The notes below the pieces were generated by a model. That model did no database searches and was not told the origin of the DNA. It worked only from the letters and a program-made list of their open reading frames with translations. A stretch of 64,000 nucleotides of DNA from Limihaloglobus sulfuriphilus (GTDB lineage: Bacteria > Planctomycetota > Phycisphaerae > Sedimentisphaerales > Sedimentisphaeraceae): contig NZ_CP019646.1 of the NCBI RefSeq assembly GCF_001999965.1, positions 2,418,001 through 2,482,000 of the forward strand. The letters run 5' to 3'. Made by a program: the position numbers and the translations under genes. Shown piece after piece: positions 17,492 through 25,998 of the stretch (its first letter is position 1; every line of letters begins with the position of its first letter).

Positions 17492-17524
17492 ACAGGCATT
17501 AGGCAATAGGCAACAGGCAATAGT
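17492..17524. repeat. AGGCAATAGGCA-type minirepeat, copy 1
   Basis: The sequence reads as repeated short units of the form CAGGCATTAGGCAATAGGCA. It lies immediately 5' of the epimerase start. An inverted copy occurs at 17681-17706, next to the HEPN stop codon, and a third at 18939-18962. Confidence 0.8.
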
Positions 17525-17680
17525 TCAAATACCTGCTAACGAATTCCCCGCGCCCTGATTTCCTTTAGATTTTAAATATTTTACCTATAATATCTTGTCG
17601 CATATCAACCATTTTCTATAATACACCAGTCAGACATTATTTACAACATTTATAAGACAGTTTTCCGTTATTTCCCAGTG

Positions 17681-17706
17681 TCTGATGCCTGTTGCCTATT
17701 GCCTGA
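17681..17706. repeat. AGGCAATAGGCA-type minirepeat, copy 2 (inverted relative to copy 1)
   Basis: The plus strand reads TCTGATGCCTGTTGCCTATT and then GCCTGA. Its reverse complement contains the same AGGCAATAGGCAACAGGCA core as copy 1 at 17492-17524. It lies directly downstream of the HEPN gene stop. Confidence 0.8.
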
Positions 17707-17708
17707 TT

Positions 17709-18110
17709 TTACTCAAAACTTTCAATTTCCAGTTTATCTGCCGTCTTCTTAAACAATTTTTCAGCAAATTCCAGCACCTGACCAACCTCCGCCTTGTCCG
17801 GCATTTCAATGTTTCCTATAGGATATTTTTCATCCATATAATACTTTGTCGCCTTTAACAGCAATCTAATTTCATCATCGCTGAATTCGATATAATCTCT
17901 TATATACTCTGCTATCTCGATTAAAATGTGTGTTTTCTTTATCTTTTTAGAAGCGTAAGCAAGGTATGCTTTCAGAGTTTTTTCTATAGCCTGCTGCAGC
18001 TCGGCACCGATAACATCCATATAATGCCCCGCGTCAAACAACACCCGGGCAGCAGTGAGGTCATGCCATGCCTTGGTCAGCCATTCTTTTGCTAAAGTCC
18101 TGTCAGCCAT
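17709..18110 (-). CDS. HEPN domain protein, partner of the adjacent nucleotidyltransferase
   Basis: The 133-residue, mostly α-helical protein has the PF05168-type HEPN pattern: LTKAWHDLTAARVLFDAGHY (about 11-30), ELQQAIEKTLKAYLAY (about 37-52), KKTHILIEIA (about 58-67). In MNT/HEPN pairs the HEPN protein is usually the toxin or effector and the nucleotidyltransferase the antitoxin. An R-X6-H spacing is present (RVLFDAGH), but not in the usual C-terminal position, so RNase activity should not be assumed. It overlaps its partner's stop by 8 bases, typical of these modules. Minirepeats flank the gene. Confidence 0.85.
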   Translation of the reverse strand: MADRTLAKEWLTKAWHDLTAARVLFDAGHYMDVIGAELQQAIEKTLKAYLAYASKKIKKTHILIEIAEYIRDYIEFSDDEIRLLLKATKYYMDEKYPIGNIEMPDKAEVGQVLEFAEKLFKKTADKLEIESFE

Positions 18111-18414
18111 ACAACACCCGGCCTTTCTCTAAGACATCTTCATCATAGAAGCAGCCCTCACGCAAATCTAAAAAACCCTGCGTCGCAGAAAACGTATCAA
18201 AGCCGACTTTGTATTTGCGAACCAAACCCCGCAAGGCATAGGCCGCATCGATATCATAACCGGTTTTGCCGTCCTTTTTTATCAGGAACAGGTCAATATC
18301 GCTGTCCTCGTTGGCGGTGCCGTCGGCGTACGAGCCGAACAGGATCACCTTTTCCGGCTCCAGCGGCAGGAGACATTCAACTATCTCATCTTTAATTTTA
18401 TCAATATCGATCAC
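18103..18414 (-). CDS. Minimal nucleotidyltransferase (MNT), antitoxin-like
   Basis: The 103-residue protein has the polymerase-β-type nucleotidyltransferase motif GSYADGTANEDSDIDLFLI (about 27-45), giving GSx10DxD with both metal-binding aspartates. Minimal nucleotidyltransferases paired with HEPN proteins act as antitoxins. In the characterised MntA-HepT system this works by modifying the HEPN partner; whether that applies here is inference. The start is followed by MIDIDKIKDEIVE. The first 11 codons and flanking DNA are nearly the same as in the second nucleotidyltransferase gene at 18518-18850, so the two are recent or gene-converted paralogs. Confidence 0.88.
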   Translation of the reverse strand: MIDIDKIKDEIVECLLPLEPEKVILFGSYADGTANEDSDIDLFLIKKDGKTGYDIDAAYALRGLVRKYKVGFDTFSATQGFLDLREGCFYDEDVLEKGRVLYG

Positions 18415-18429
18415 TTTTCTATATTATAC

Positions 18430-18461
18430 TTATTAGACATGATTTACAAGAATAACAAGAC
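18430..18461. repeat. Dispersed CATGTCTAATA-type repeat, inverted copy
   Basis: The plus strand carries TTAGACATGATTTACAAG plus an AATAACAAGACTT tail. Its reverse complement matches the AAATCATGTCTAA motif at 16.28 kb and the related motif at 1.25 kb. It lies between the two nucleotidyltransferase genes. Confidence 0.65.
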
Positions 18462-18517
18462 TTTTTTTATTGGCTGTTTCCTATCATAAAACCGGCTTTG
18501 ATATGCTATTGCCTTGC

Positions 18518-18850
18518 TCATATAAGCCTCTCGCCCTGACTGGTGATCTGGCGTGAAAAACTGCTGCCCAACTCAATAAACCTCTCGTGCATTTTTCGGG
18601 TATGGACAATCAAGTCAACCGGCACGCGGCTGCGAAGAGAGCGTATCCGCCTTGAGACGTTGAGGTAAATTTCGTTCTTCTGCGACCAGTCCTGAGGCAT
18701 AAAATCATCATTAGTAACGACATACAGATCAACATCGCTGTCTTCGCCAGGTGTTCCGTCGGCAAATGAGCCGAAAAGAACAACCCTGTCGGGCTTTAGC
18801 GGCGACAAACTGGCAACTATCTCATCTTTAATTTTATCAATATCGATCAT
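18518..18850 (-). CDS. Second minimal nucleotidyltransferase, without an adjacent HEPN partner
   Basis: The 110-residue protein has GSFADGTPGEDSDVDLYVVT (about 27-46), the same GSx10DxD motif. It opens with the same MIDIDKIKDEIV as the neighbour at 18103-18414. The C-terminal half (RRIRSLRSRVPVDLIVHTRK) differs, so it belongs to a different nucleotidyltransferase subfamily grafted on, or diverged from, a shared start. No HEPN gene follows; the next gene downstream is the other nucleotidyltransferase. It may be an orphan antitoxin or may share the HEPN protein. It lies between that module and wbpA. Confidence 0.85.
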   Translation of the reverse strand: MIDIDKIKDEIVASLSPLKPDRVVLFGSFADGTPGEDSDVDLYVVTNDDFMPQDWSQKNEIYLNVSRRIRSLRSRVPVDLIVHTRKMHERFIELGSSFSRQITSQGERLI

Positions 18851-18938
18851 TTTGTATTGTATAATATAGATATCAGACGGAATTTACAACCCCGATAAAC
18901 AGAGAAGCCGGAGATTAAAGTATAATTTCCTGGCATTC

Positions 18939-18962
18939 TACTGCCTAATGCCTGATGCCTGA
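18939..18962. repeat. AGGCA-type minirepeat, copy 3
   Basis: The plus strand reads CTGCCTAATGCCTGATGCCT, the inverse orientation of copy 1. It abuts the stop codon of the wbpA gene (18964-18966). Confidence 0.75.
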
Positions 18963-18963
18963 A

Positions 18964-20241
18964 TCACGCCTTAAATATCTTCTTGCGTCCGGTTTTCACT
19001 TCTTTTGTCGCGTTTCTGGTATCTACTACGAGTTTCGCGTTTTTCACGATCCATTTATAATCGTAGTCACTGTGGTCGGTTGCGATCAAAACCGCATCGT
19101 ATCCGGCCAGCGATTTCTCGGTGAGCGGTTTGCTCTTCATGCCGAGGTTATACATCCTCATCTTCGGCGTCTTCGGTATATAAGGGTCGTTATAATCAAC
19201 CTTTGCACCCTTATCAACCAGCAGCTCAATCAGCTCCATCGAAGGCGATTCACGGACATCGTCGATATCCTTCTTATACGCCAGCCCGAGCAAAAGCACT
19301 TTTGAGCCCTTGAGGCTTTTCTTATGTTCATTGAGCGCATCCATAGTCCTGGCAACGACATACGAGGGCATATCGGTATTGATCTCGCCGGCAAGCTCGA
19401 TGAACTTGGTCGGCATACCATACTGCCTTGCCCGCCAGGTCAAATAGAACGGGTCGATCGGGATACAGTGCCCGCCGAGACCGGGGCCCGGGTAAAACGC
19501 CTGGAAACCGAACGGCTTGGTCTTCGCCGCGTCGATAACCTCCCAGACATCAATGCCCATACGGTCAAAGAGCATTTTGAGCTCATTTACCATGGCGATA
19601 TTGATGCAGCGGTAGGTGTTTTCCACAATTTTCGCCGCCTCTGCCACATCACACGAGCTGACCGGCACAAGGTGCTCAATCGCCGGCCTGTAAACCTCCA
19701 TCGCCATATCCAGCGATTTTTTGTCCAGCCCGCCGACAACCTTGGCGATTGTGCCAGTGCGGAAACTCTTATTGCCCGGGTCTTCCCGCTCCGGCGAATA
19801 TGCCATGTAGAAATCCTTGCCGGCTTTGAGGCCCGATTTCTCCAGAATTGGCTGCATCAGCTCACGTGTCGTGCCGGGGTATGTCGTGCTCTCAAGGACA
19901 ACAAGCTGGCCCTTGCGGAGATATTTTGAGATTGTCTCGCAGGTCGTCGCGACATAAGTCATGTCAGGCTCACGGTTTTCGGTAAGCGGCGTAGGGACGC
20001 ATATCAGTATCGCATCCGGTTTGCTCAGCTGTTTCATATCGGTGGTAGCCTTGAACAGCTTCGATTTGGCCATCTCGCTTACATGCTCATCGGGTATGTG
20101 TTTGAGCGGGCTTTTGCCGGCGTTTATACGTTTTACGTTGACATCGTTGATATCAAAACCGATTACATCTACGCCGCCGCCGACAAACTCTCGTGCAAGC
20201 GGCAGGCCAACATAGCCTAAGCCGACAATTCCAACCTGCAT
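18964..20241 (-). CDS. wbpA: UDP-N-acetyl-D-glucosamine 6-dehydrogenase family (WbpA/WecC-like)
   Basis: The 425-residue UDP-sugar dehydrogenase has the N-terminal motif VGIVGLGYVGLPLAREF (about 3-19), ICVPTPLTENREPD (about 80-93) and SPEREDPGNKSF (about 149-160). The SPEREDPGN form is typical of the WbpA/WecC/TviB group rather than Ugd. The catalytic cysteine is in GPGLGGHCIPIDPFYL (about 254-269). It makes UDP-GlcNAcA, the entry substrate for the WbpB-E-D-I route encoded at 7.7-11.6 kb. It is GC-richer than those genes and separated by the MNT/HEPN genes, so the pathway is split across two compositional blocks. Confidence 0.9.
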   Translation of the reverse strand: MQVGIVGLGYVGLPLAREFVGGGVDVIGFDINDVNVKRINAGKSPLKHIPDEHVSEMAKSKLFKATTDMKQLSKPDAILICVPTPLTENREPDMTYVATTCETISKYLRKGQLVVLESTTYPGTTRELMQPILEKSGLKAGKDFYMAYSPEREDPGNKSFRTGTIAKVVGGLDKKSLDMAMEVYRPAIEHLVPVSSCDVAEAAKIVENTYRCINIAMVNELKMLFDRMGIDVWEVIDAAKTKPFGFQAFYPGPGLGGHCIPIDPFYLTWRARQYGMPTKFIELAGEINTDMPSYVVARTMDALNEHKKSLKGSKVLLLGLAYKKDIDDVRESPSMELIELLVDKGAKVDYNDPYIPKTPKMRMYNLGMKSKPLTEKSLAGYDAVLIATDHSDYDYKWIVKNAKLVVDTRNATKEVKTGRKKIFKA

Positions 20242-20376
20242 TTGGTACCTCTCAAATTAAAATTTCTCTTGTATAAAATGAATTTGGAAATTATAACGCC
20301 CTTAATCACAATTACAAGCGCCAAGTTGATTAAAACTGAATCAGCCGCCGCTAATTTATCTGGGAATTCGAATAGG

Positions 20377-21537
20377 TTAAAACGGCCATTTCCCGTCTTT
20401 GATGGGTTTGGTATCCAGCTTATCAAAATCAATGACCACATGCTTGATTCGTTGTCGTTTCCATGTATATGTGATATGAATGAGGCCGTCCGCCGTCTGT
20501 ATTACCGCGGGGTATGAAAATTCAGCGTTTCTGGTATTTTCAAGCACCAATGCCGCCCTCCAGTTTATGCCGTCATCGCTTACGGAGACATTGAGCATTT
20601 CCCGCCCGCAGGGAACATCGCCCGTTCTTTCTCTTACGGTATGGTTATAGACCAGCAGATGTTTGCCGTTATTCAATGTTACCGCATCAAAACCGGCATT
20701 CGGGTTGGGCAGCCCCGCGGCTTCCATCCGGCTCCAGGTTTTACCGCCGTCACGGCTTTTCGACCGGCTGATTACACCCTGCCTTGTCCGGCAGAGAGCA
20801 AGCAGTTTATCGTCAGAAGATTCGTCCATAAGCCTCAATATTGTCGGCTGAATTGCCGCGAATTTATCGCCGTCATTGATTGGTCCTGTTTTTTCCCATT
20901 TATCTGCCTTATACGCATACGTCTCGAAGTGCACCCTCCAGCCGTCATCTTCTGTGCTCGATGGGCACAGCAGCGTATCAGCTTCAAGCTGTATCGGTTT
21001 ATTCTTGATCGGTCCGGCAAATCCTTTGGGCAAAAGAGTTTTAGGAGACCATGTCTTTCCGCCATCCGTTGAGGTCTTCATCACTCCCCACCACTGACGC
21101 GGAGTCGGGCCGACTTTATAAAAAAGCATCAAAGGTGCATTTAAAGGTTTGTATAAAACCGGATTCCAGCAGGGGTAACGCTTATCAGAATCCTGTACGC
21201 CATTAGCGACTTCAGCCGGTTCGCTCCAGCCTGCCGAGCTCAGCCGCGAAACCCAGATGCCGACATCAGGATTCTTTTCATGCGTGCCCCCGAACCACGA
21301 GGCGACAAGGCCGTCTTCTGTTTCCGCTATCGTCGATGCGTGGCACTGCGGAAAAGACGCCGTTTCATAAATAAACTCCATGCCGAGAATCCCGGCCTGT
21401 TTCTCGTAAACGCTATGATCCGGATATTTATTACCCATAAAGCACCTGTCTGGTCTATCATTTTTAGTATCAGCTGACACCGTCGAACAGAAAATTACGA
21501 CGATGATAAAAATGGATAGTTTTATTCTCATATTCAC
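20377..21537 (-). CDS. Exported BNR-repeat (sialidase-like) β-propeller protein
   Basis: The 386-residue protein starts with a signal peptide (MNMRIKLSIFIIVVIFCSTVSA). It contains Asp-box repeats STDGGKTWSPKTL (about 141-153) and SRDGGKTWSRME (about 260-271). The CHASTIAETEDGLVASWFGG segment (about 65-84) places it in the BNR_2 sialidase-like group common in polysaccharide-degrading planctomycetes and Bacteroidota. True sialidase activity is uncertain: these propellers act on several acidic sugars. It is the last gene of a minus-strand cluster with the FAD oxidoreductase and GH32 genes, and probably acts outside the cytoplasmic membrane. Confidence 0.8.
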   Translation of the reverse strand: MNMRIKLSIFIIVVIFCSTVSADTKNDRPDRCFMGNKYPDHSVYEKQAGILGMEFIYETASFPQCHASTIAETEDGLVASWFGGTHEKNPDVGIWVSRLSSAGWSEPAEVANGVQDSDKRYPCWNPVLYKPLNAPLMLFYKVGPTPRQWWGVMKTSTDGGKTWSPKTLLPKGFAGPIKNKPIQLEADTLLCPSSTEDDGWRVHFETYAYKADKWEKTGPINDGDKFAAIQPTILRLMDESSDDKLLALCRTRQGVISRSKSRDGGKTWSRMEAAGLPNPNAGFDAVTLNNGKHLLVYNHTVRERTGDVPCGREMLNVSVSDDGINWRAALVLENTRNAEFSYPAVIQTADGLIHITYTWKRQRIKHVVIDFDKLDTKPIKDGKWPF

Positions 21538-21606
21538 TTTAAGAGCCTTTCGTTTTATATAATCAAATCAAAAGAGGGCAAAACTTTCTGTGATAGACTG
21601 CATCAT

Positions 21607-22986
21607 TTAAAAAACAATCTTCTGGATTTTTCTGACATCCACATCACGCGGCAAAATATTATCCTCTGCCGCCAAAGCAGCGGCAGTTCCGGCAGCCAAT
21701 CCTGTAGCCATCGCAATAACCTGAACACGATAGGATGCCATAGCCTCGTGTGTACCGCTGATGCACCGCCCGGCTGTCAGCAGGCCGTCAATCTTTCGCG
21801 GAACGAGACATCCGTAAGGTATATCGTAAGGTTTAACTTTCGGATCATTTCCAAGAACATAACCGATAGCCTGTCCGGCACCGGAGGGGTTATGAATATC
21901 AATCGGGAAAGAGGCACCATGAACGACGGCACTGTCCCACTTTCGCCCTTCCAGCAGATCCTTCATCTTCAAACATTCGAGGCCCCGAATCCGCCTGGTT
22001 TCCCGAACGCCTATAACTGCGGGCATACCAGAGACATAAGCATTTTGAAACCCGGGAGCCTTCTTCTTTAAAAATTTAATTATCGGCTCGGTCTGCCGCC
22101 TGCAGTAAAGTTCCGCTTTCGTCAGGTCACTCACATCCGTACCGTCCAACCCATTTACCTGTGTGGCATTTATTATCCGGTCTTCATTCCGCTGAGCGGT
22201 ATATGTCCTCACAAAGCCTACTTCCGGGGGCAGTTCACCGCGGCTGCAGGCCTGCTGCGTCAGATCATTCCATGATCGGCCGTCAGGAAACCGGTAATCT
22301 CTCCTGCCGCCGTTGGCTTCCATTGTCTCAGCGTGGTTTATTCCGGAGACACGGAACATGATTGTCATTGGCTGACACAGACCGTCGGCTTCCCACAATG
22401 AGCTCTCTCCTCTGCCAATGTCGAATTCTGCCCCGGCACCAAAAGCGACATCTCCGTCACCGGTAGCATCTACCGTAACTTTCGCACTAAGATCAACCAG
22501 ACCCTGCTTGGTCAATATTCGTATGCCATTAACCCGGTTATTCTCGCAAATCGGCTCAACAACCGGAGCGTGCAGGAGAAAACCTGCGCCGGCATCTTCA
22601 AGAAGCTCTGCATATTTAAGGTCTATGAACTCATAATCAACCCGTCGGCCACCAAGATACTTCAGGATTTTATCAACCCAGGGGCTTTGTACCTTTCCCA
22701 TAAGCGGGCCGACCATCGATTGAACCGCCGCACCGCCCAACCTGCCGTAACGCTCTACAAGAAGCGTTTTTCTGCCTTGGCGTGCCGCCATTATTGCGGC
22801 GGCAATACCGGAGGGCCCACCGCCGCATACAATCACATCAACAGAAGGCAGAGATGTCGAATTGTTTTCATGAGTCTGCGTATTCGATACTGCTAAACCC
22901 GGGGTTACGCAGGGCCCCAAAGCCGCACCAACTGCCAGAACTTTGAAAATATCTCTGCGATTTAAAAGGTTTAATTGAGAACGCAT
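21607..22986 (-). CDS. FAD-dependent oxidoreductase, probably Tat-exported (PF12831 type)
   Basis: The 459-residue protein has a twin-arginine signal (NRRDIFKVLAVGAALGPC, about 9-26), then an FAD-binding dinucleotide fold VDVIVCGGGPSGIAAAIMAA (about 49-68). The matching C-terminal GLLTAGRCISGTHEAMASYR segment (about 405-424) follows. These proteins are abundant in planctomycete carbohydrate clusters; the substrate is unknown. Tat export suits folding with FAD before secretion. It lies 36 bases downstream of the GH32 gene and 70 bases upstream of the sialidase-like gene, all one direction, so a shared role in glycan or sugar oxidation is inferred. Confidence 0.82.
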   Translation of the reverse strand: MRSQLNLLNRRDIFKVLAVGAALGPCVTPGLAVSNTQTHENNSTSLPSVDVIVCGGGPSGIAAAIMAARQGRKTLLVERYGRLGGAAVQSMVGPLMGKVQSPWVDKILKYLGGRRVDYEFIDLKYAELLEDAGAGFLLHAPVVEPICENNRVNGIRILTKQGLVDLSAKVTVDATGDGDVAFGAGAEFDIGRGESSLWEADGLCQPMTIMFRVSGINHAETMEANGGRRDYRFPDGRSWNDLTQQACSRGELPPEVGFVRTYTAQRNEDRIINATQVNGLDGTDVSDLTKAELYCRRQTEPIIKFLKKKAPGFQNAYVSGMPAVIGVRETRRIRGLECLKMKDLLEGRKWDSAVVHGASFPIDIHNPSGAGQAIGYVLGNDPKVKPYDIPYGCLVPRKIDGLLTAGRCISGTHEAMASYRVQVIAMATGLAAGTAAALAAEDNILPRDVDVRKIQKIVF

Positions 22987-23021
22987 AAAAGGTCTCCTCG
23001 CATATATTTACTACATAAATA

Positions 23022-25232
23022 CTAATACCAGATATTTAACATAGGATAAACCGTCAGCTCATCGATGATAAGATCGCCTTTAAACTCAAGTATCCGGCTC
23101 TTCTCGTCATAAAGAGCGCTGACGGCATAAGCCGCTTCACCATTATTCCAGAATGCCTCAACAATACCCCTGTCAATGAGAAATCTCACGGTCAAAGTAT
23201 TATCAGTATGAATCATAGTTGAGCATTCCTGTCTATTGTTTTTATTCAAAGTAAGCCAGCCGGTTGACGGCACGAAATTGAAATCCAGTAAATCATTGAT
23301 CACAGCACCAACTGAATTACCCGGCTGCAAACGAATACGTGCCTCAACGTCTAAGGGAATACTATTATCAAGAGCACCCAGCTTCCGGTTTGCAGAAGCA
23401 GCTGATATATTTTCTGCTTTAATGAGCGGACTGCCTCGAAGATCTTTTAGCTCCTCTACCGGCTCCATACAGAGGCTCTCTATTCCCCCTGCGTTTTTCA
23501 GGGTAAGACGTAAAGGCATGGTCGCACACTGGTTAAACAGCTCACCCTCGAATGATTCGCCATTACTTCTGGACCAGCCCATCATGACGATTCTGTCTTT
23601 GGGATCATTTACAAACGTCAGCGCTCCATAGAAATTTGGCCCCTGGTGAGCCACTCGAATATCAGAGATCGGCTCAAAGTTAATGCCGTCAAAGTGTCCA
23701 AGCTGATAAGCACAGTTGATTTTGGGCTCTACAGCCCGGTAACATCCGTACAGCACCCAGACATCTTCACCTGTGGCTGGAGATTCCAACTGGAAGAATT
23801 CAGGACATTCGTACCAGCCTGGAATATTGCTGACAATATCCCAATCTAACAGATTTTTGGAACGCAAAATATAAAATCCGTCGGGCCCATGGGAAGTTTC
23901 GTCACTGTAAAGCAGCATTACATAGTGTTTTGACGGCTCATGCCATAAAACCTTGGGATCACGGGTTGAGCTGCCAAGATCCTTGAAAACAGGGTTTCTC
24001 GAATAGCGGTTCCAGGTTTTCCCATCATCGCAGCTCATTGCGATATGCTGACTGTTCGGATTCGACGCAGTACCCGTAAAAAAGAGTAAAGGGAAAGGCC
24101 GTTTATCAATTTTATCATTTATGCCCCGGACTGTTTCGTTTAACAGCAGTGCGCTTCCGGAATAACAATTCCCAGTCTCATCCGGAAACAGAGCGATGGG
24201 CCGCTCCTGCCAATGCATCAAATCGCTGCTTACCACATGGCCCCAGTATTTGTTAAATCCGCGGGTTGGAGGCCCGCCGGATAAAGGGTCATGCTGAAAG
24301 AACATATGGAAAACCCCATCCAGCCAGTAAGGGCCGTTTATATCATTCATCCAGCCTATTCTCGGGCTGAAATGAAAACGAGGCCTGTTTATGCCCTTAT
24401 AGGCGTTTTCATCTATTATCTGCTTATCGGATAATTCAAGATTATCAAGAACTTTAGCGTTGCTTGATCTGAAACAGAACTGAACCGTCTCTCCCATGAA
24501 TTCACGCACATCATAAGAATACCAGAAATCAGGTTTTTCACCCTGTGAAGGAAATTCCAAATCCATGAATCGCAAAATCCTGCCGTCTTTTTCAATTGTG
24601 AAAGTCTCGCCTCTTTCTTCACGAAGCATCATCGGCAGCTGAATGTATCCGGCATCAATAAGAATCTCTCGTTTTAACTGCATCAAAGCCCCTTCCGCAA
24701 GTTCATTGCTCTGAAAAATGTGGTCAACATTGATATGTCCCCAGCCGCCCCTGAGACTGTCGATAATCCGAAGGCGAGCCGTCTTACCCATAAACGGCTC
24801 CACGTCCCAACCTGATGGAGAAAGTGACTCACTGCCGCCAGGTGTAACATTAGGGCCCGCAGCAGTACGCACGACTTTGCCCCCGACTTCGAGGTTCATA
24901 CAGGTCTGGCCGGCAAAACCGCCTCCTCCTATGAGAAAATTTATATACTTACGCTCAATCTTAAATAACGGGCTGGTAAGCGTACCAACTAATTTGTCTT
25001 TACTGCTGACCAATCCTTTACCAATGTAGGAAGTTTTCTTCTCACGCGGCAGCGGGCCGCCGGCAGGCCCGTCACCGAAAGCATCACCAGTAACAACCCA
25101 GTCCCCATAAGTTTCTGCTTCAAAATCATTAATCAAAATATCTTTTTCTGTGCTCACCGCAGCAATACCTGTATTTAAGATAACAAAGAACAAAATACCG
25201 ACTGGTAGAAAAGAAAACAGCGATTTATGCAT
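23022..25232 (-). CDS. Secreted GH32 glycoside hydrolase (fructanase/β-fructosidase type) with N-terminal β-sandwich region
   Basis: I place the start at the ATG at 25230-25232 (736 residues): AAGGA precedes it and a signal peptide follows (MHKSLFSFLPVGILFFVILN). The frame is open further upstream from a GTG. The GH32 core begins near residue 285 with RIGWMNDINGPYW (nucleophile Asp of WMNDxNG), then FFQHDPLSGG, STRDPKVLWH (RDP) and YECPEFFQLE (ECP acid/base Glu). The family hydrolyses levan, inulin or sucrose-type fructans. About 250 residues precede the core and look like a carbohydrate-binding sandwich. First enzyme gene of the 20.4-25.6 kb cluster. Confidence 0.9.
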   Translation of the reverse strand: MHKSLFSFLPVGILFFVILNTGIAAVSTEKDILINDFEAETYGDWVVTGDAFGDGPAGGPLPREKKTSYIGKGLVSSKDKLVGTLTSPLFKIERKYINFLIGGGGFAGQTCMNLEVGGKVVRTAAGPNVTPGGSESLSPSGWDVEPFMGKTARLRIIDSLRGGWGHINVDHIFQSNELAEGALMQLKREILIDAGYIQLPMMLREERGETFTIEKDGRILRFMDLEFPSQGEKPDFWYSYDVREFMGETVQFCFRSSNAKVLDNLELSDKQIIDENAYKGINRPRFHFSPRIGWMNDINGPYWLDGVFHMFFQHDPLSGGPPTRGFNKYWGHVVSSDLMHWQERPIALFPDETGNCYSGSALLLNETVRGINDKIDKRPFPLLFFTGTASNPNSQHIAMSCDDGKTWNRYSRNPVFKDLGSSTRDPKVLWHEPSKHYVMLLYSDETSHGPDGFYILRSKNLLDWDIVSNIPGWYECPEFFQLESPATGEDVWVLYGCYRAVEPKINCAYQLGHFDGINFEPISDIRVAHQGPNFYGALTFVNDPKDRIVMMGWSRSNGESFEGELFNQCATMPLRLTLKNAGGIESLCMEPVEELKDLRGSPLIKAENISAASANRKLGALDNSIPLDVEARIRLQPGNSVGAVINDLLDFNFVPSTGWLTLNKNNRQECSTMIHTDNTLTVRFLIDRGIVEAFWNNGEAAYAVSALYDEKSRILEFKGDLIIDELTVYPMLNIWY

Positions 25233-25333
25233 ATTGATTCCTTCTTGAATTTGCAATGTTCTATCCAGTTTCCATGCTGCGATAAGTGCGATAGAGAACC
25301 GGAATATAAGACTTTTGGGAAAAGTCAAATTAT

Positions 25334-25648
25334 TCACTCTTCTTTATTTAGCTCTCTTATATAAAAATCAACTATTTTTTCCACGCTGCCGAAATTCTGT
25401 TTCAGCTTTTGGACAAACAAAGAATATTCATGAGCAAAGTCAACTTCCTTAAATTTTGCTCTTTGTTCAGGAGTCAGGCTTATATCCACCGGCTCGGACG
25501 GCTCTTTTGTAAAGTATCCTCTGCCTTTCTCGTGGTCATAGTGATAATATCGCACCTCAGGTTCTGAATTGTTGTAACATCCGCCGAAACCAAATACCGC
25601 AACTGCCAGTGCAGAATATGCTGCTGCCAATGAGAGTGTATTTACCAT
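25334..25648 (-). CDS. Small putative lipoprotein of unknown function
   Basis: The ATG at 25646-25648 has an excellent AGGAGG site 5 bases upstream, so I prefer it to the ATG at 25699; the product is 104 residues. It begins MVNTLSLAAAYSALAVAVFG and then FGGC, a plausible lipobox. The rest is charged and helical (LTPEQRAKFKEVDFAHEY; VEKIVDFYIRELNKEE). I do not recognise the family. It is the first gene upstream of the GH32 gene, with about 100 bases between them, so it may be part of that transcript. Nothing indicates an enzymatic role. Confidence 0.65.
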   Translation of the reverse strand: MVNTLSLAAAYSALAVAVFGFGGCYNNSEPEVRYYHYDHEKGRGYFTKEPSEPVDISLTPEQRAKFKEVDFAHEYSLFVQKLKQNFGSVEKIVDFYIRELNKEE

Positions 25649-25787
25649 GGCATCCTCCTGATTCTTGCTTCCGCAATAAAAGAAACAAATCAATTTCAAT
25701 ATTCAGGGATAACTTAAATCCAAATACACATTTATGATACTCTTAATACCGGTTTTTGTCAAGTGCTTATGAAAAATTTTAACGAGC
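25649..25787. other. Promoter region of the lipoprotein-GH32 cluster and left flank of the insertion sequence
   Basis: No gene is visible. The start of the minus-strand cluster and the left end of the insertion sequence are both here. The 7-base direct repeat AACGAGC at 25781-25787 is the left copy of the proposed target duplication. The insertion lies upstream of the cluster and could affect its promoter. Confidence 0.5.
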
Positions 25788-25806
25788 GAGCAATTCCGTT
25801 TGTAAG
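25788..25806 (+). repeat. Left terminal inverted repeat of the insertion sequence
   Basis: GAGCAATTCCGTTTGTAAG is the outside-to-inside sequence. It pairs with the right end at 27509-27531 over GAGC(A/T)ATTCCGTTTGT, with a TTGT insertion in the right copy. Confidence 0.65.
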
Positions 25807-25998
25807 GCTTTTCAGAAAATTTGCCACAAAATACTATTGATACCCAGTAGGTTAATGCGGATTAATCGGCGTTTCCTCGGCTTGCGGGCGTGCTTTGGGG
25901 GAGCAGTCGGGGCGAGCCTGGTGTGTGTTTCTTCTGGTCGTGTGATTTTAGGCGCACCGATAGTGTGGCAGGTAGTTTGTTGGTTTGTATTTGCGTTG

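Noticed and set aside
17709-18110. Reading the HEPN protein as a confirmed RNase toxin
   Set aside because: The only R-X6-H spacing is in the first helix, not in the usual catalytic position, so activity is left open.
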